64,000 nt of DNA from Gallionella sp. GTDB taxonomy: Bacteria > Pseudomonadota > Gammaproteobacteria > Burkholderiales > Gallionellaceae. How positions within the stretch are numbered: the stretch's first letter is position 1; every line of letters begins with the position of its first letter. Shown one piece after another: positions 1 through 7,629 of the stretch. The notes under the pieces were generated by a model that did no database searches, was not told the origin of the DNA, and worked only from the letters and a program-made list of their open reading frames with translations. A program made the translations under genes and the position numbers. The stretch is from positions 1 to 64,000 of the forward strand of contig JALNYK010000017.1 in assembly GCA_023229845.1 (NCBI GenBank), written 5' to 3'.

Positions 1-17
1 GATAGATTGGATCGAGC

Positions 18-353
18 ATGATAGTTGATGGATTTCGTTCTTCTCTGCGGGCCTATTACATAACGATAGAAGAGGGTGCAGTCGATACCCTGCTTCTTGC
101 CTCGATGGATCGCAAGCTCTGCGATGTCGTCAACCACATCGCCTTCTGTCACAGAAACTATGTCGAAAAACGGGTAGAGGCAAATTCGCTATCGGCGCTA
201 CTGACCCTGCGCAGAAATCGGCTCATTCGGGACGCGAAGCGAGCGGACGAAATGCTCGAGGAGACGCTGGAGATACAGGATCAGCTGATGGCGCTCAGGG
301 CCAGCGTGCTCGTGCGCCTGTTCGATCGCATCTATGAGCAAATGCCGCTTTGA
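18..353 (+). CDS. Hypothetical protein, 111 aa, helical
   Basis: Function not recognised. The ATG at 18 opens a 111-residue reading frame rich in Leu, Arg and Glu, with a predicted long helix or coiled coil in its second half (repeated LRRNRLIRDAKRADEM-like heptads). No signal peptide, membrane segment or catalytic motif is visible. It could be the last gene of an operon lying upstream of the window. It ends about 50 bp before an inverted-repeat element. The start is uncertain because only 17 bp of upstream sequence are available. I treat it as real because coding density here is otherwise high and no better frame covers the stretch. Confidence 0.5.
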   Translation: MIVDGFRSSLRAYYITIEEGAVDTLLLASMDRKLCDVVNHIAFCHRNYVEKRVEANSLSALLTLRRNRLIRDAKRADEMLEETLEIQDQLMALRASVLVRLFDRIYEQMPL

Positions 354-401
354 ACCCGAAGCCTTTCGCTTGCTAAACAAACCTTAAAACTTCAGTCCGT
401 C

Positions 402-582
402 CACGGAAAACACGAAATGGGGTAAGCAGGCATTTTGCCGTAAGGCAAAAGCTCGCAAAGTCGCGGAATCAAACTTGCAACAGGCTTGGCTGGTTACCCT
501 GCAGGGTCATTATATGCATTCGACTCATGAAGCTTTCGTCTGACGGTGAAATGCCTGCTTAACCCATTCCGTGTTTTCCGTG
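402..582. repeat. Inverted-repeat element with 34-bp arms
   Basis: This fills the 256-bp gap between the first gene and umuD. Arms at 402-435 and 549-582 are reverse complements with 32 of 34 positions matching, and 113 bp lie between them. Inside are a hairpin at 433-450 (TTTTGCC/GGCAAAA around GTAA) and a 12-bp palindrome ACCCTGCAGGGT at 496-507. The arm core (CACGGAAAACACGAAA) recurs as another inverted pair at 30103-30219, so this looks like a dispersed palindromic element. Nothing coding is visible in it. Confidence 0.6.
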
Positions 583-609
583 ACTTCTGTGGACAGATGC
601 TTTTTTCAG

Positions 610-1080
610 TCACATCCGGTGCACGTTCCATTGCACCACGCCCCATACGTCAAACTCCTGCTCCGGCCTGACCGGCATGTCGGGATAGTCCGGGTGGGCG
701 GCGCGCAGTACCTTGCCGGACGGCGTGTGCAGCAACTGCTTTACGGTGAACTCGCCGTCGAGCACGGCGATCACCACGCAGCCGTGGGTGGCGGGAACCG
801 ATCTGTCTACCACCAGCAGGTCGCCGTCGAAGATGTTCAGGTCGCGCATCGAATCGCCGGTCACGCGCATGAAAAAAGTCGTGTCGCGGTGCTGGATTAG
901 TTTCTCGTCCAGGCTGAATCGGCGTTCGACGGTATCGTCGGCCGCCGCCGGGAAACCCGCCGGAACCGCCTTGCGCAGCAGCGCGCGATGGCGATGGAAC
1001 AGTTCCTTGCTGGGATGCGTCAGCGACAGCAGGGCAGGCGAGGGGCCGCGACGGCCAAGGTGCAGGCTGGTTTGTTGCAT
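610..1080 (-). CDS. umuD: UmuD-like S24 autoprotease
   Basis: Self-cleaving S24 peptidase of the UmuD type. In the SOS response UmuD is cut to UmuD-prime, which with UmuC forms translesion polymerase V. The Ala41-Gly42 cleavage site (VPAGFP), the nucleophile Ser77 in TGDSM and the general-base Lys114 in FTVKQ are all visible. At 156 aa it is slightly longer than E. coli UmuD (139 aa). It starts four bases after the lexA-like gene, with a strong GGAGGT ribosome site at 1087-1092, so the two are co-transcribed. No umuC follows: the next downstream stretch is the inverted-repeat element. It may pair with a UmuC encoded elsewhere. Confidence 0.85.
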   Translation of the reverse strand: MQQTSLHLGRRGPSPALLSLTHPSKELFHRHRALLRKAVPAGFPAAADDTVERRFSLDEKLIQHRDTTFFMRVTGDSMRDLNIFDGDLLVVDRSVPATHGCVVIAVLDGEFTVKQLLHTPSGKVLRAAHPDYPDMPVRPEQEFDVWGVVQWNVHRM

Positions 1081-1084
1081 GTCA

Positions 1085-1699
1085 TTACCTCCGGTATTTG
1101 CGAATCAGGCCGGTCAGCACGCCGAATATCTCCAGCGAACCCTGCGGGCGTATCACCGGATAGGCCTGATTGGCGGGGCGCAAAATGAACTGGCCGCGCT
1201 CGCGGTCCAGCGTCTTCAGCGTGAACTCGTTGTCGACGATCGCCACGACGATGTCGCCGATGTTGGCGTTCATGCGTTTTTCCACGACCGCGATGTCGCC
1301 GTCATGGATGCCCGCGTCTATCATCGAGTCGCCCTTGACCGGGATCAGCGTGGTCTTGGAGGGGGTGTCGATCAGCATCTCGTCGATCACGAAATGCTCG
1401 CCTTGCGTGGCGGCGACCATGACCGGCATGCCGGCCGGCACCGACGATTCCGCCAGCGGGCGGGCGAAAAACTGCTTCGTCGGTATCCACATTCCGTCCG
1501 GCGTGCGTTCCAGATAACCGGCTTTTTCGAGCCGGTCAAGGATGGCCTTCACCCAGGACTTGGAGGCGATGCCGAACACCTCGCACAGCGAGGCGTAGGA
1601 GGGGATGCTTTTCCAGTCGGCGTAATAATCCTGCAGCCTGGAAAGATATTCGGCATCCTTGGGATTGGATTCCGGTGTTGCGCTATCGAAGTCGGTCAT
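1085..1699 (-). CDS. lexA: LexA-family SOS repressor
   Basis: LexA-type transcription repressor: an N-terminal winged-helix DNA-binding region followed by an S24 autoprotease domain. Counting from the upstream ATG at 1711, cleavage is at Ala93-Gly94 (SSVPAGMP), with Ser129 in KGDSM and Lys166 in FTLKT. The N-terminal half diverges from E. coli LexA, as in secondary LexA proteins of Pseudomonas and Xanthomonas. I chose the ATG at 1699 because GGAAA precedes it at normal spacing; the in-frame ATG at 1711 has no such site and would add four residues. Two palindromic boxes lie just upstream, one inside the promoter spacer, which suggests autorepression. It is co-transcribed with umuD. Confidence 0.85.
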   Translation of the reverse strand: MTDFDSATPESNPKDAEYLSRLQDYYADWKSIPSYASLCEVFGIASKSWVKAILDRLEKAGYLERTPDGMWIPTKQFFARPLAESSVPAGMPVMVAATQGEHFVIDEMLIDTPSKTTLIPVKGDSMIDAGIHDGDIAVVEKRMNANIGDIVVAIVDNEFTLKTLDRERGQFILRPANQAYPVIRPQGSLEIFGVLTGLIRKYRR

Positions 1700-1713
1700 G
1701 GCGATTTCCATAC

Positions 1714-1727
1714 AGAACGAACGTGCT
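1714..1727 (-). promoter_or_regulatory. Proximal SOS-type operator
   Basis: AGAACGAACGTGCT is an imperfect copy of the perfect palindrome 25 bp upstream (centre to centre). It lies between the -10 and the start codon of the lexA-like gene, consistent with cooperative or double-site autorepression. Confidence 0.5.
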
Positions 1728-1731
1728 GCGC

Positions 1732-1760
1732 ATCGTAAAGAACGAGCGTTCTGTTGTCAA
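1732..1760 (-). promoter_or_regulatory. lexA-umuD promoter
   Basis: On the minus strand TTGACA (1755-1760) and TACGAT (1732-1737) are separated by exactly 17 bp. The spacer contains the perfect operator palindrome, so a bound repressor would occlude RNA polymerase. Confidence 0.7.
1739..1752 (-). promoter_or_regulatory. Distal SOS-type operator, perfect palindrome
   Basis: AGAACGAGCGTTCT is a perfect inverted repeat of AGAACG around two central bases. It resembles the GAAC-N4-GTTC type of LexA site more than the E. coli CTGT-N8-ACAG type. It sits inside the spacer of the lexA-like promoter. Confidence 0.65.
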
Positions 1761-1832
1761 TCTTTTTGAGTCGCGGGCTGTCCAGCGTCCGCGGAAGACC
1801 CGTTCCTGCGGGCGCTTCGCCCGGTTCCTGCA

Positions 1833-1841
1833 TGCTAGAAT
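1833..1841 (+). promoter_or_regulatory. Extended -10 element upstream of glk
   Basis: TGCTAGAAT matches an extended -10 (TGn plus TAGAAT) and ends 28 bp before the glk ATG. No good -35 is visible, which extended -10 promoters tolerate. Confidence 0.4.
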
Positions 1842-1869
1842 CGGGCAGAACAGTCATATATCAAGAATC

Positions 1870-2859
1870 ATGAACCACTTTCTGGCAGGTGATATCGGCG
1901 GAACCAAGACCCGCCTCGCGCTGGTCGAGGTCGTTGGCACCCAAGTAGGGACCGTGCATGAGGCCAGCTATCCGAGCGGCGAATATGCGACCTTCGAGGC
2001 GTTGCTGGACGAGTTCATCGCGACCGTTCAGGTCCCCGCCCACGCGGTATTCGGCATCGCCGGACCGGTGCAGGGCAAGACGGTGCAGACGACCAATCTG
2101 CCGTGGAGCATCGACGCAGACGAATTGCAAGCGCGCTACGGTTTTGCCTGCGCGCTGCTGAACGATCTGGAAGCGACCGCCTACGGCATTCCAGCGCTGA
2201 GCGAGGCCGACTTGTTGACGCTGCAGACGGGCGCGCCGGACGCCTGCGGCAACGCCGCAGTGATCGCCGCCGGTACGGGACTCGGCGAGGCCGGGTTGTA
2301 CTGGGACGGTCGCCACCACCAGCCGTTCGCCACCGAGGGCGGACATGCCAGTTTCTGCCCAGGCGACGAACTGGAGATGACGTTCTTCCTCTACCTGCAG
2401 CAACAGTTCGGCCACGTCAGCTGGGAGCGCGTCGTGTCCGGCATGGGGCTGCTGAGCCTGTACCACTTCATGTGCATGTATCGCCATGCGGAGGTTCCGC
2501 AATGGCTGATGGACGAGATGCAGAACGGCGATGCCGCCGCGGCGGTCGCCAATGCGGCGCTGGCCGGCAAGGACGAACTCTGCGTCGAGACGCTGTGGCG
2601 TTTCGCGCGACTGTACGGCGCGGAAGCCGGCAACCTCGCGCTCAAGGCGATGAGCCGCGGCGGCCTGTATCTGGGCGGTGGCATCGCGCCGAAGATATTG
2701 CCGCTGCTGCAGGACGGCGCTTTCATCGAGGCCTTCCTGAACAAGGGGCGCATGCGACCGTTGCTGGAGGCGATGCCGGTGCGGGTGATCCTTAACGACC
2801 GCGCGGCTCTGCTCGGCGCTGCGTTGCGTGCGGCCCAACTTGCGCAGGAAACGACATGA
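1870..2859 (+). CDS. glk: Glucokinase
   Basis: Cytosolic ATP-dependent glucokinase of the proteobacterial Glk family, converting glucose to glucose-6-phosphate. At 329 aa it has the normal length. The N-terminal phosphate loop DIGGTKTRLALVE, the sugar-binding LLNDLEATAYG, the AAGTGLGEA loop, EGGHASF and the C-terminal LYLGGGIAPK are all present. The ATG at 1870 is chosen because the glucokinase N-terminus begins there; an open frame upstream of it has no family similarity. glgA follows 113 bp downstream, so hexose entry and glycogen synthesis are adjacent. An extended -10 precedes it. Confidence 0.93.
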   Translation: MNHFLAGDIGGTKTRLALVEVVGTQVGTVHEASYPSGEYATFEALLDEFIATVQVPAHAVFGIAGPVQGKTVQTTNLPWSIDADELQARYGFACALLNDLEATAYGIPALSEADLLTLQTGAPDACGNAAVIAAGTGLGEAGLYWDGRHHQPFATEGGHASFCPGDELEMTFFLYLQQQFGHVSWERVVSGMGLLSLYHFMCMYRHAEVPQWLMDEMQNGDAAAAVANAALAGKDELCVETLWRFARLYGAEAGNLALKAMSRGGLYLGGGIAPKILPLLQDGAFIEAFLNKGRMRPLLEAMPVRVILNDRAALLGAALRAAQLAQETT

Positions 2860-2920
2860 GATGCGAACCGCGAGCACCGGTGCAGGAAGCGCCCGGCTCA
2901 AGCCGGAAACAACGCTGCGC

Positions 2921-2926
2921 TATAAT
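2921..2926 (+). promoter_or_regulatory. Candidate -10 for glgA
   Basis: A perfect TATAAT lies 46 bp before the glgA ATG. The -35 region is poor (TCAAGC at the right spacing), so this is only a candidate. Confidence 0.35.
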
Positions 2927-2972
2927 CCCGCGGCTTCGGCCAGAACGACTGGCCGTGATGGAGAATTGAAAC

Positions 2973-4427
2973 ATGCCTGAACTGAAAGTCCTGTTCGCGA
3001 CTTCCGAAATCGCTCCCCTCATCAAGACCGGCGGTCTCGCCGATGTCAGCGGCGCGCTGCCTGCAGCGCTGTGCAAGCTTGGCGTCGATGCGCGCGTGCT
3101 GGTGCCGGGTTACACCCCGGTGCTTGCGCAACTGTCGCAGCACAATGTCGTCGCCACCTTCGATTCGTTGCCGGGCTTCCCGCCCGCTCGCCTGCTCATG
3201 GGCGACATGGAGAGCGACGTGCCGTTGCTGGTGCTGGATTGTCCCGAACTCTACCAGCGCGCCGGCGGCCCATACCAGGACACTAGCGGTCACGACTGGC
3301 CCGACAACGCGCGGCGTTTCGCGCTGCTGTCGCGTGTTGCGGCCATCCTCGCCAGCGGCGACTCGCCGCTGCCCTGGAAGGCTGACATTCTGCACTGCAA
3401 CGACTGGCAGACTGGCCTTGCGCCGGCCTACCTGAACTTATGGCACAGCGGGACGCCTAGCGTGATGACCATCCACAACATGGCGTTCCAGGGCGTATTC
3501 CCGCCGCATCTGCTGAACGAGCTGCATCTGCCGCCGTCCAGTTTCGGCATCGATGGCGTCGAGTATTACGGCAACTTGTCATTCCTCAAGGCGGGCCTGT
3601 ATTACGCCGACCACATCACCACGGTCAGCCCGAACTATGCGAACGAGATTCAGCACGAGAGGCTGGGCTTCGGCATGCAGGGCCTGTTGGCGCAGCGGCG
3701 CGACGATCTCACCGGCATCCTCAACGGCATCGACACCGACGAATGGAATCCGGCCAGCGACGGCTATCTCGCGAAGACATACAGCGCTACGCGCATGGCC
3801 GGCAAAGCGGCCAACAAGCAGGCGCTGCAGCAGCGCATGGGCCTGTCCGTCGAGCCGGACAGGCCGCTGCTCGGCGTGATCAGCCGCTTCACTTACCAAA
3901 AGGGGCTGGACCTGCTGCTGGAGATCGCGCCTCGTCTGGTCGAGTTGCCGGTGCAACTGGTCATGCTCGGATCCGGCGAACCGGGCATGCAGGATGCCGC
4001 GCGCGCACTGGCGGCACGCTATCCGGGCAGGATCGCCGCGCATGTGGGCTTCAGCGAAGAACTCTCGCACCTGATCGAGGCCGGCGCGGACATGTTCGTA
4101 ATGCCGTCGCGCTTCGAACCTTGCGGCCTGAACCAGTTCTACAGCCAGCGCTACGGCACGCCGCCCATCGTTCACGCCACCGGAGGACTTGCCGACTCGG
4201 TGATCGACTGTACGCCGGAAACATTGAAGGACGGCAGCGCCAGCGGCTTCGTGTTCAGCGGCATGACTGCCGATAACCTCCATACGACCATCCTGCGCGC
4301 GGTCGAGCTCTATCGCGACCAGAAGCAGTGGAAAGCGTTGCGCAAAAACTGCATGGACAAGGACTTCAGCTGGCAGCGTAGCGCGGAGGCGTATCTGGAA
4401 ATCTACCGCAAGGTGCTGGAGCGCTAG
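2973..4427 (+). CDS. glgA: Glycogen synthase (ADP-glucose type)
   Basis: Transfers glucose from ADP-glucose to the growing alpha-1,4-glucan of glycogen. It is a GT5-family two-domain glycosyltransferase of 484 aa, the usual length. The N-terminal substrate loop KTGGLADVSGALP is near residue 20, the mid-region holds HCNDWQT and TIHNMAFQG, and the C-terminal nucleotide-sugar domain has SRFTYQKGLDL and the acidic PSRFEPCGLNQ motif. GGAG precedes the ATG. glk lies upstream on the same strand. No other glycogen gene is in the window, so glgB, glgC and glgP must be elsewhere if present. Confidence 0.95.
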   Translation: MPELKVLFATSEIAPLIKTGGLADVSGALPAALCKLGVDARVLVPGYTPVLAQLSQHNVVATFDSLPGFPPARLLMGDMESDVPLLVLDCPELYQRAGGPYQDTSGHDWPDNARRFALLSRVAAILASGDSPLPWKADILHCNDWQTGLAPAYLNLWHSGTPSVMTIHNMAFQGVFPPHLLNELHLPPSSFGIDGVEYYGNLSFLKAGLYYADHITTVSPNYANEIQHERLGFGMQGLLAQRRDDLTGILNGIDTDEWNPASDGYLAKTYSATRMAGKAANKQALQQRMGLSVEPDRPLLGVISRFTYQKGLDLLLEIAPRLVELPVQLVMLGSGEPGMQDAARALAARYPGRIAAHVGFSEELSHLIEAGADMFVMPSRFEPCGLNQFYSQRYGTPPIVHATGGLADSVIDCTPETLKDGSASGFVFSGMTADNLHTTILRAVELYRDQKQWKALRKNCMDKDFSWQRSAEAYLEIYRKVLER

Positions 4428-4465
4428 CTCTCTTCGACAACATTATTTGCGACTGACAATTGGCC

Positions 4466-5275
4466 ATGAATCAAATTGCCGACAACCTGCTTGAGGTCCG
4501 CGACCTTCACTTTTCCTACGGCCCGCACAATGTGCTCAACGGGATCAACCTGACGATCCCGCGCGGCAAGATCGTCGCGATCCTGGGCAGCAGCGGCTGC
4601 GGCAAGACCACGCTGCTGCGCCATTTCGGCGGCCAGCTCAGGCCGTCGCAAGGCAGCGTGAAGTTCATGGGGAAGGTGATCCACGAACTGGACAACGACG
4701 AGTTGTACAAACTGCGGCTGAAGATGGGCATGATGTTTCAGGTCAGCGGCCTGTTCACCGACATGACGGTGTTCGACAACCTGGCGTTCCCGATGCGCGA
4801 GCATACCGATCTGTCCGAGGAAATGATCCGCGACCTGGTGCTGATGAAGCTGCATGCCGTGGGACTGCGCAACGCCCGCGACCTGAAGCCGGGCGAACTG
4901 TCCGGCGGCATGGAGCGCCGCGTCGCGCTGGCGCGGGCGATCGCCACCGATCCCGCGCTGATCATCTACGACGAGCCTTTCGCCGGCCTCGACCCGATCT
5001 CGCTGAACACCATCGCGAACCTGATCCGTCGCTTGAACGACGCGCTGGGCGTGACTTCGGTGGTGGTCACCTACGACCTGTCGGAATCGCTCAAGATCGT
5101 CGATTACGTGTATTTCATCCACAACGGCGTGGTCGTCGCAGAAGGCGAGGCGTCGGAGATGTTGAATTCGGACGATCCGTTCGTCCGCCAGTTCGTCCAT
5201 GCCCAGCCGGACGGCCCGGTCGCGTTTCAATACCCTTGTGCGCCCTATGCGGAGGAACTGGGGCTGAAAGGCTGA
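4466..5275 (+). CDS. mlaF: MlaF-like ABC transporter ATPase with Tyr in the H-loop
   Basis: ATP-binding subunit resembling MlaF, which energises phospholipid traffic across the envelope with MlaE, MlaD and MlaB. Visible are Walker A GSSGCGKTT (41-49), Q-loop Gln92, signature LSGGM (145-149), Walker B LIIYDE (Asp169, Glu170) and D-loop GLD. The switch position that is normally His reads Tyr203 in VVTYDLSES (codon TAC at 5072-5074). The partner genes mlaE, mlaD and mlaC are not adjacent; a terminator follows directly. The ATG at 4466 is preferred over a TTG two codons earlier. The C-terminus extends about 50 residues past the ATPase core. The Mla assignment is by similarity only. Confidence 0.75.
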   Translation: MNQIADNLLEVRDLHFSYGPHNVLNGINLTIPRGKIVAILGSSGCGKTTLLRHFGGQLRPSQGSVKFMGKVIHELDNDELYKLRLKMGMMFQVSGLFTDMTVFDNLAFPMREHTDLSEEMIRDLVLMKLHAVGLRNARDLKPGELSGGMERRVALARAIATDPALIIYDEPFAGLDPISLNTIANLIRRLNDALGVTSVVVTYDLSESLKIVDYVYFIHNGVVVAEGEASEMLNSDDPFVRQFVHAQPDGPVAFQYPCAPYAEELGLKG

Positions 5276-5297
5276 TCTTCCGTTTTGTGGCGCAATG

Positions 5298-5324
5298 AAA
5301 AACCGCCCCATCTGGGCGGTTTTT
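5298..5324 (+). terminator. Rho-independent terminator after the mlaF-like gene
   Basis: The 11-bp stem AAAAACCGCCC/GGGCGGTTTTT has a 5-nt loop and ends in a T run, 23 bp after the stop codon. Confidence 0.85.
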
Positions 5325-5446
5325 CATTTGCTCGCGAGGCCGAGATTCAAGAATAGCTACATGTTTTTCCCCATTGCATGCGGAGTACATATGAATAACA
5401 CTGCTCCGGTATGGTTATCACTCTTACTAATGCAATGGAGGCCATC

Positions 5447-6466
5447 ATGAACAATTGCTCTTGCCCGAATAATGGAACGCAGAAAACGTTGCTGAATCTG
5501 GTCGTTGTCGCGGCTTGTGCGGCTGCCATCTCTCCGGCTCCAGTCATGGCCCATAACGAAGTGCGGACGCAGGGCTATCTGGTTGACAGTCAGGGCGAAC
5601 TGGCCAAAAGCGGGACGGGGCTGTGCTGGCGTACGGGCTACTGGACGCCGGAGATGGCGATAGAGGAATGCGACCCGGAGCTCGTGAAGAAAACGGAAGC
5701 GCCGGCCAAGCAGACAGCGTCGCTTCCTGCAGTGCCCCCGGAGCGGATCAGGTATTGCACTACGCTGGATATCCAGTTCGAGATCGACCGGTATGCCATC
5801 CAGCATGAATATGAGGCCGAGGTCGAGAGGCTGGGTGCCTATCTGAGGAAATATCCGGATACCACAGCCATGATCGAGGGGCATACCGACGAGGTCGGGA
5901 CGGACGAGTACAACATGCAGCTGTCGCAGCGCCGCGCAAACAGCGTGGTGGAGTATCTGGTGGCGCATTCCGGTATCGACCGTTCCCGGTTGAAAGCCGT
6001 AGGCTATGGCAAGACGCGCCCCGTGGCGGACAACAGCACCGAGGAGGGCAAACGGCAGAACCGGCGCATCGACTCCATCATCGACTGTGCGATGGACATT
6101 AAGGAAGGATTCAAGCCGGTTCCCGGCCGCATCACTATGGCCGCGCTGGACATGGAATTCGAGCGGAACAGCGCCGAAGTCAAGCCGCGTTATCACGATG
6201 ACCTCGCCAGAGCTGCGGATTTCCTGAAAGCGAATCCGAATGCCTCGGCAACGATAGAAGGACATTCCGGCAGCGCGGAAAGTGCGGGGCTCTCGCGGCG
6301 TCGCGCCGAGAGCGTGGTGAACTATCTGGTGGATAAATTCGGCATCGAGCGCAGCAGGCTCTCCGCCGCCGGATTCGGCAAGACTCGGCGTATCGCCTAT
6401 AACTGGAGCGATGAAGGGCGGCGCGAGAATCGGCGGGTGAATATCTACCTCGATTACGCAAAATAG
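5447..6466 (+). CDS. OmpA-family protein with two OmpA C-terminal domains
   Basis: Secreted, envelope-associated protein of 339 aa. An N-terminal signal peptide ends near SPAPVMA-HNE. A Cys-containing linker and a Pro/Ala-rich stretch lead to two tandem OmpA-like peptidoglycan-binding domains (about 105-205 and 227-330). Domain 1 keeps the ligand motif GHTDEVGTDEYN and downstream QRR. Domain 2 reads EGHSGSAESAGLSRRR and lacks the usual Asp and Asn, so it may not bind diaminopimelate. The ATG at 5447 has GGAG eight bases upstream; an upstream in-frame ATG at 5411 lacks a signal-peptide context. Monocistronic, between a terminator and tRNA-Ser. Confidence 0.8.
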   Translation: MNNCSCPNNGTQKTLLNLVVVAACAAAISPAPVMAHNEVRTQGYLVDSQGELAKSGTGLCWRTGYWTPEMAIEECDPELVKKTEAPAKQTASLPAVPPERIRYCTTLDIQFEIDRYAIQHEYEAEVERLGAYLRKYPDTTAMIEGHTDEVGTDEYNMQLSQRRANSVVEYLVAHSGIDRSRLKAVGYGKTRPVADNSTEEGKRQNRRIDSIIDCAMDIKEGFKPVPGRITMAALDMEFERNSAEVKPRYHDDLARAADFLKANPNASATIEGHSGSAESAGLSRRRAESVVNYLVDKFGIERSRLSAAGFGKTRRIAYNWSDEGRRENRRVNIYLDYAK

Positions 6467-6590
6467 CGGCTGAGTTCTGAACCGCCTTCGGCATCCCGCG
6501 CCGCAACAAGCTCGTCCCGTGCATTGTTGAAAGGCCGCTACGCGGCGTGTCGTTGAATCTAGGCGGGTCCTTCCACACGCCGACTCAACC

Positions 6591-6621
6591 AAATAAAAAA
6601 CCGCCCACGAGGGGCGGTTTT
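6591..6621 (-). terminator. Terminator downstream of tRNA-Ser
   Basis: AAAACCGCCC pairs with GGGCGGTTTT around a short loop. Read on the minus strand it is followed by a T run, six bases past the tRNA-Ser CCA end. Confidence 0.75.
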
Positions 6622-6625
6622 GTAT

Positions 6626-6717
<92 letters not shown>

Positions 6718-6827
6718 AGATGGTTCTTTGGGAACAGGCCGGCGCTTGATGCTGCATCCGCCATTCCGAAAGGGCGCGCAGGATAAACCAGAACGCCCTT
6801 TCCCGCAATCGAAAATGATCCCTGTAA

Positions 6828-7607
6828 TCAAAAATGGTTGCGCCACTCGCGCAATGCGGTGAAAACGCCGAGTTCGCCGGTGTCGGCGAGGCCCTGGGCC
6901 TGCAGCGTGCGCAGGACTCCCTCCGAGTCGCAGCGTAAAAATGGGTTGGTGGCTTTTTCCTGTGCGATGGTGGAGGGGAGGGAGGGCTGACCGGCGTCGC
7001 GCAGTTGTCGGGTGGCTTCGATGCGCTGTTGGATCGCCGGATTGTCCGGTTCGCAGGCCAGCGCAAAGCGCAGGTTGGCGGCGGTGTATTCGTGGGCGCT
7101 GTAGACGCGGGTATCGTCCGGCAGTCGTGCGAGGCGCTGCAGCGAGTCGTGCAGTTGCGCCAGCGTGCCTTCGAAATTGCGTCCGCAGCCTGCGCCGAAC
7201 AGCACATCGCCGCAGAACAGCATGCCCGGTGCGAGGTAGGCGATGTGGTCTTCCAGATGGCCGGGAATCTCCAAGATATCGAAGTCCAGACCAAGCGCCT
7301 CAAGATGCAGGCGGTCGCCCTCGCGCAGGTCGTCGGTGATGTGCGGGTTGCCGGCGATGCGCTGAGTGCCGGGATGCCGCCGCCCATACACCGGTACGTT
7401 GTATACTCCGCGCAATTTCACGATGCCGCCGATATGGTCGTGGTGGCGGTGGGTGCACAGGATGGCTTCCAGCTTCAGGCCTCGGGTTTCGATGAACTCC
7501 CGCGCGGGCGCGGCTTCGCCAGGATCGACCAGCACGGCGTGGGTGTCGTTGTGGATGGCCCAGATGTAGTTGTCCTGCAGGGCGGGGATGGCGTCGATGG
7601 TTAGCAT
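6828..7607 (-). CDS. gloB: Hydroxyacylglutathione hydrolase (glyoxalase II)
   Basis: Hydrolyses S-lactoylglutathione to lactate and glutathione in methylglyoxal detoxification. Metallo-beta-lactamase fold, 259 aa, typical for GloB. The metal-binding motif THRHHDHIGG, the second-shell IPGHLEDHIAY, the metal-ligand region CGDVLFGAGCG and the YSAHEYT motif are present, with the family C-terminal NPFLRC and FTALREWRN. The ATG at 7607 matches the usual N-terminus LTIDAIPALQDNYIW. It is divergent from the yafS-like gene with only 22 bp between the two starts, the same arrangement as gloB/yafS in E. coli. Confidence 0.95.
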   Translation of the reverse strand: MLTIDAIPALQDNYIWAIHNDTHAVLVDPGEAAPAREFIETRGLKLEAILCTHRHHDHIGGIVKLRGVYNVPVYGRRHPGTQRIAGNPHITDDLREGDRLHLEALGLDFDILEIPGHLEDHIAYLAPGMLFCGDVLFGAGCGRNFEGTLAQLHDSLQRLARLPDDTRVYSAHEYTAANLRFALACEPDNPAIQQRIEATRQLRDAGQPSLPSTIAQEKATNPFLRCDSEGVLRTLQAQGLADTGELGVFTALREWRNHF

Positions 7608-7629
7608 GGAACGGACAGGACGTTGAGTG

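Noticed and set aside
713..1738. Long plus-strand open frame opposite lexA and umuD
   Set aside because: It is antisense to two clearly recognised genes and its residue pattern is that of a reversed GC-rich frame.
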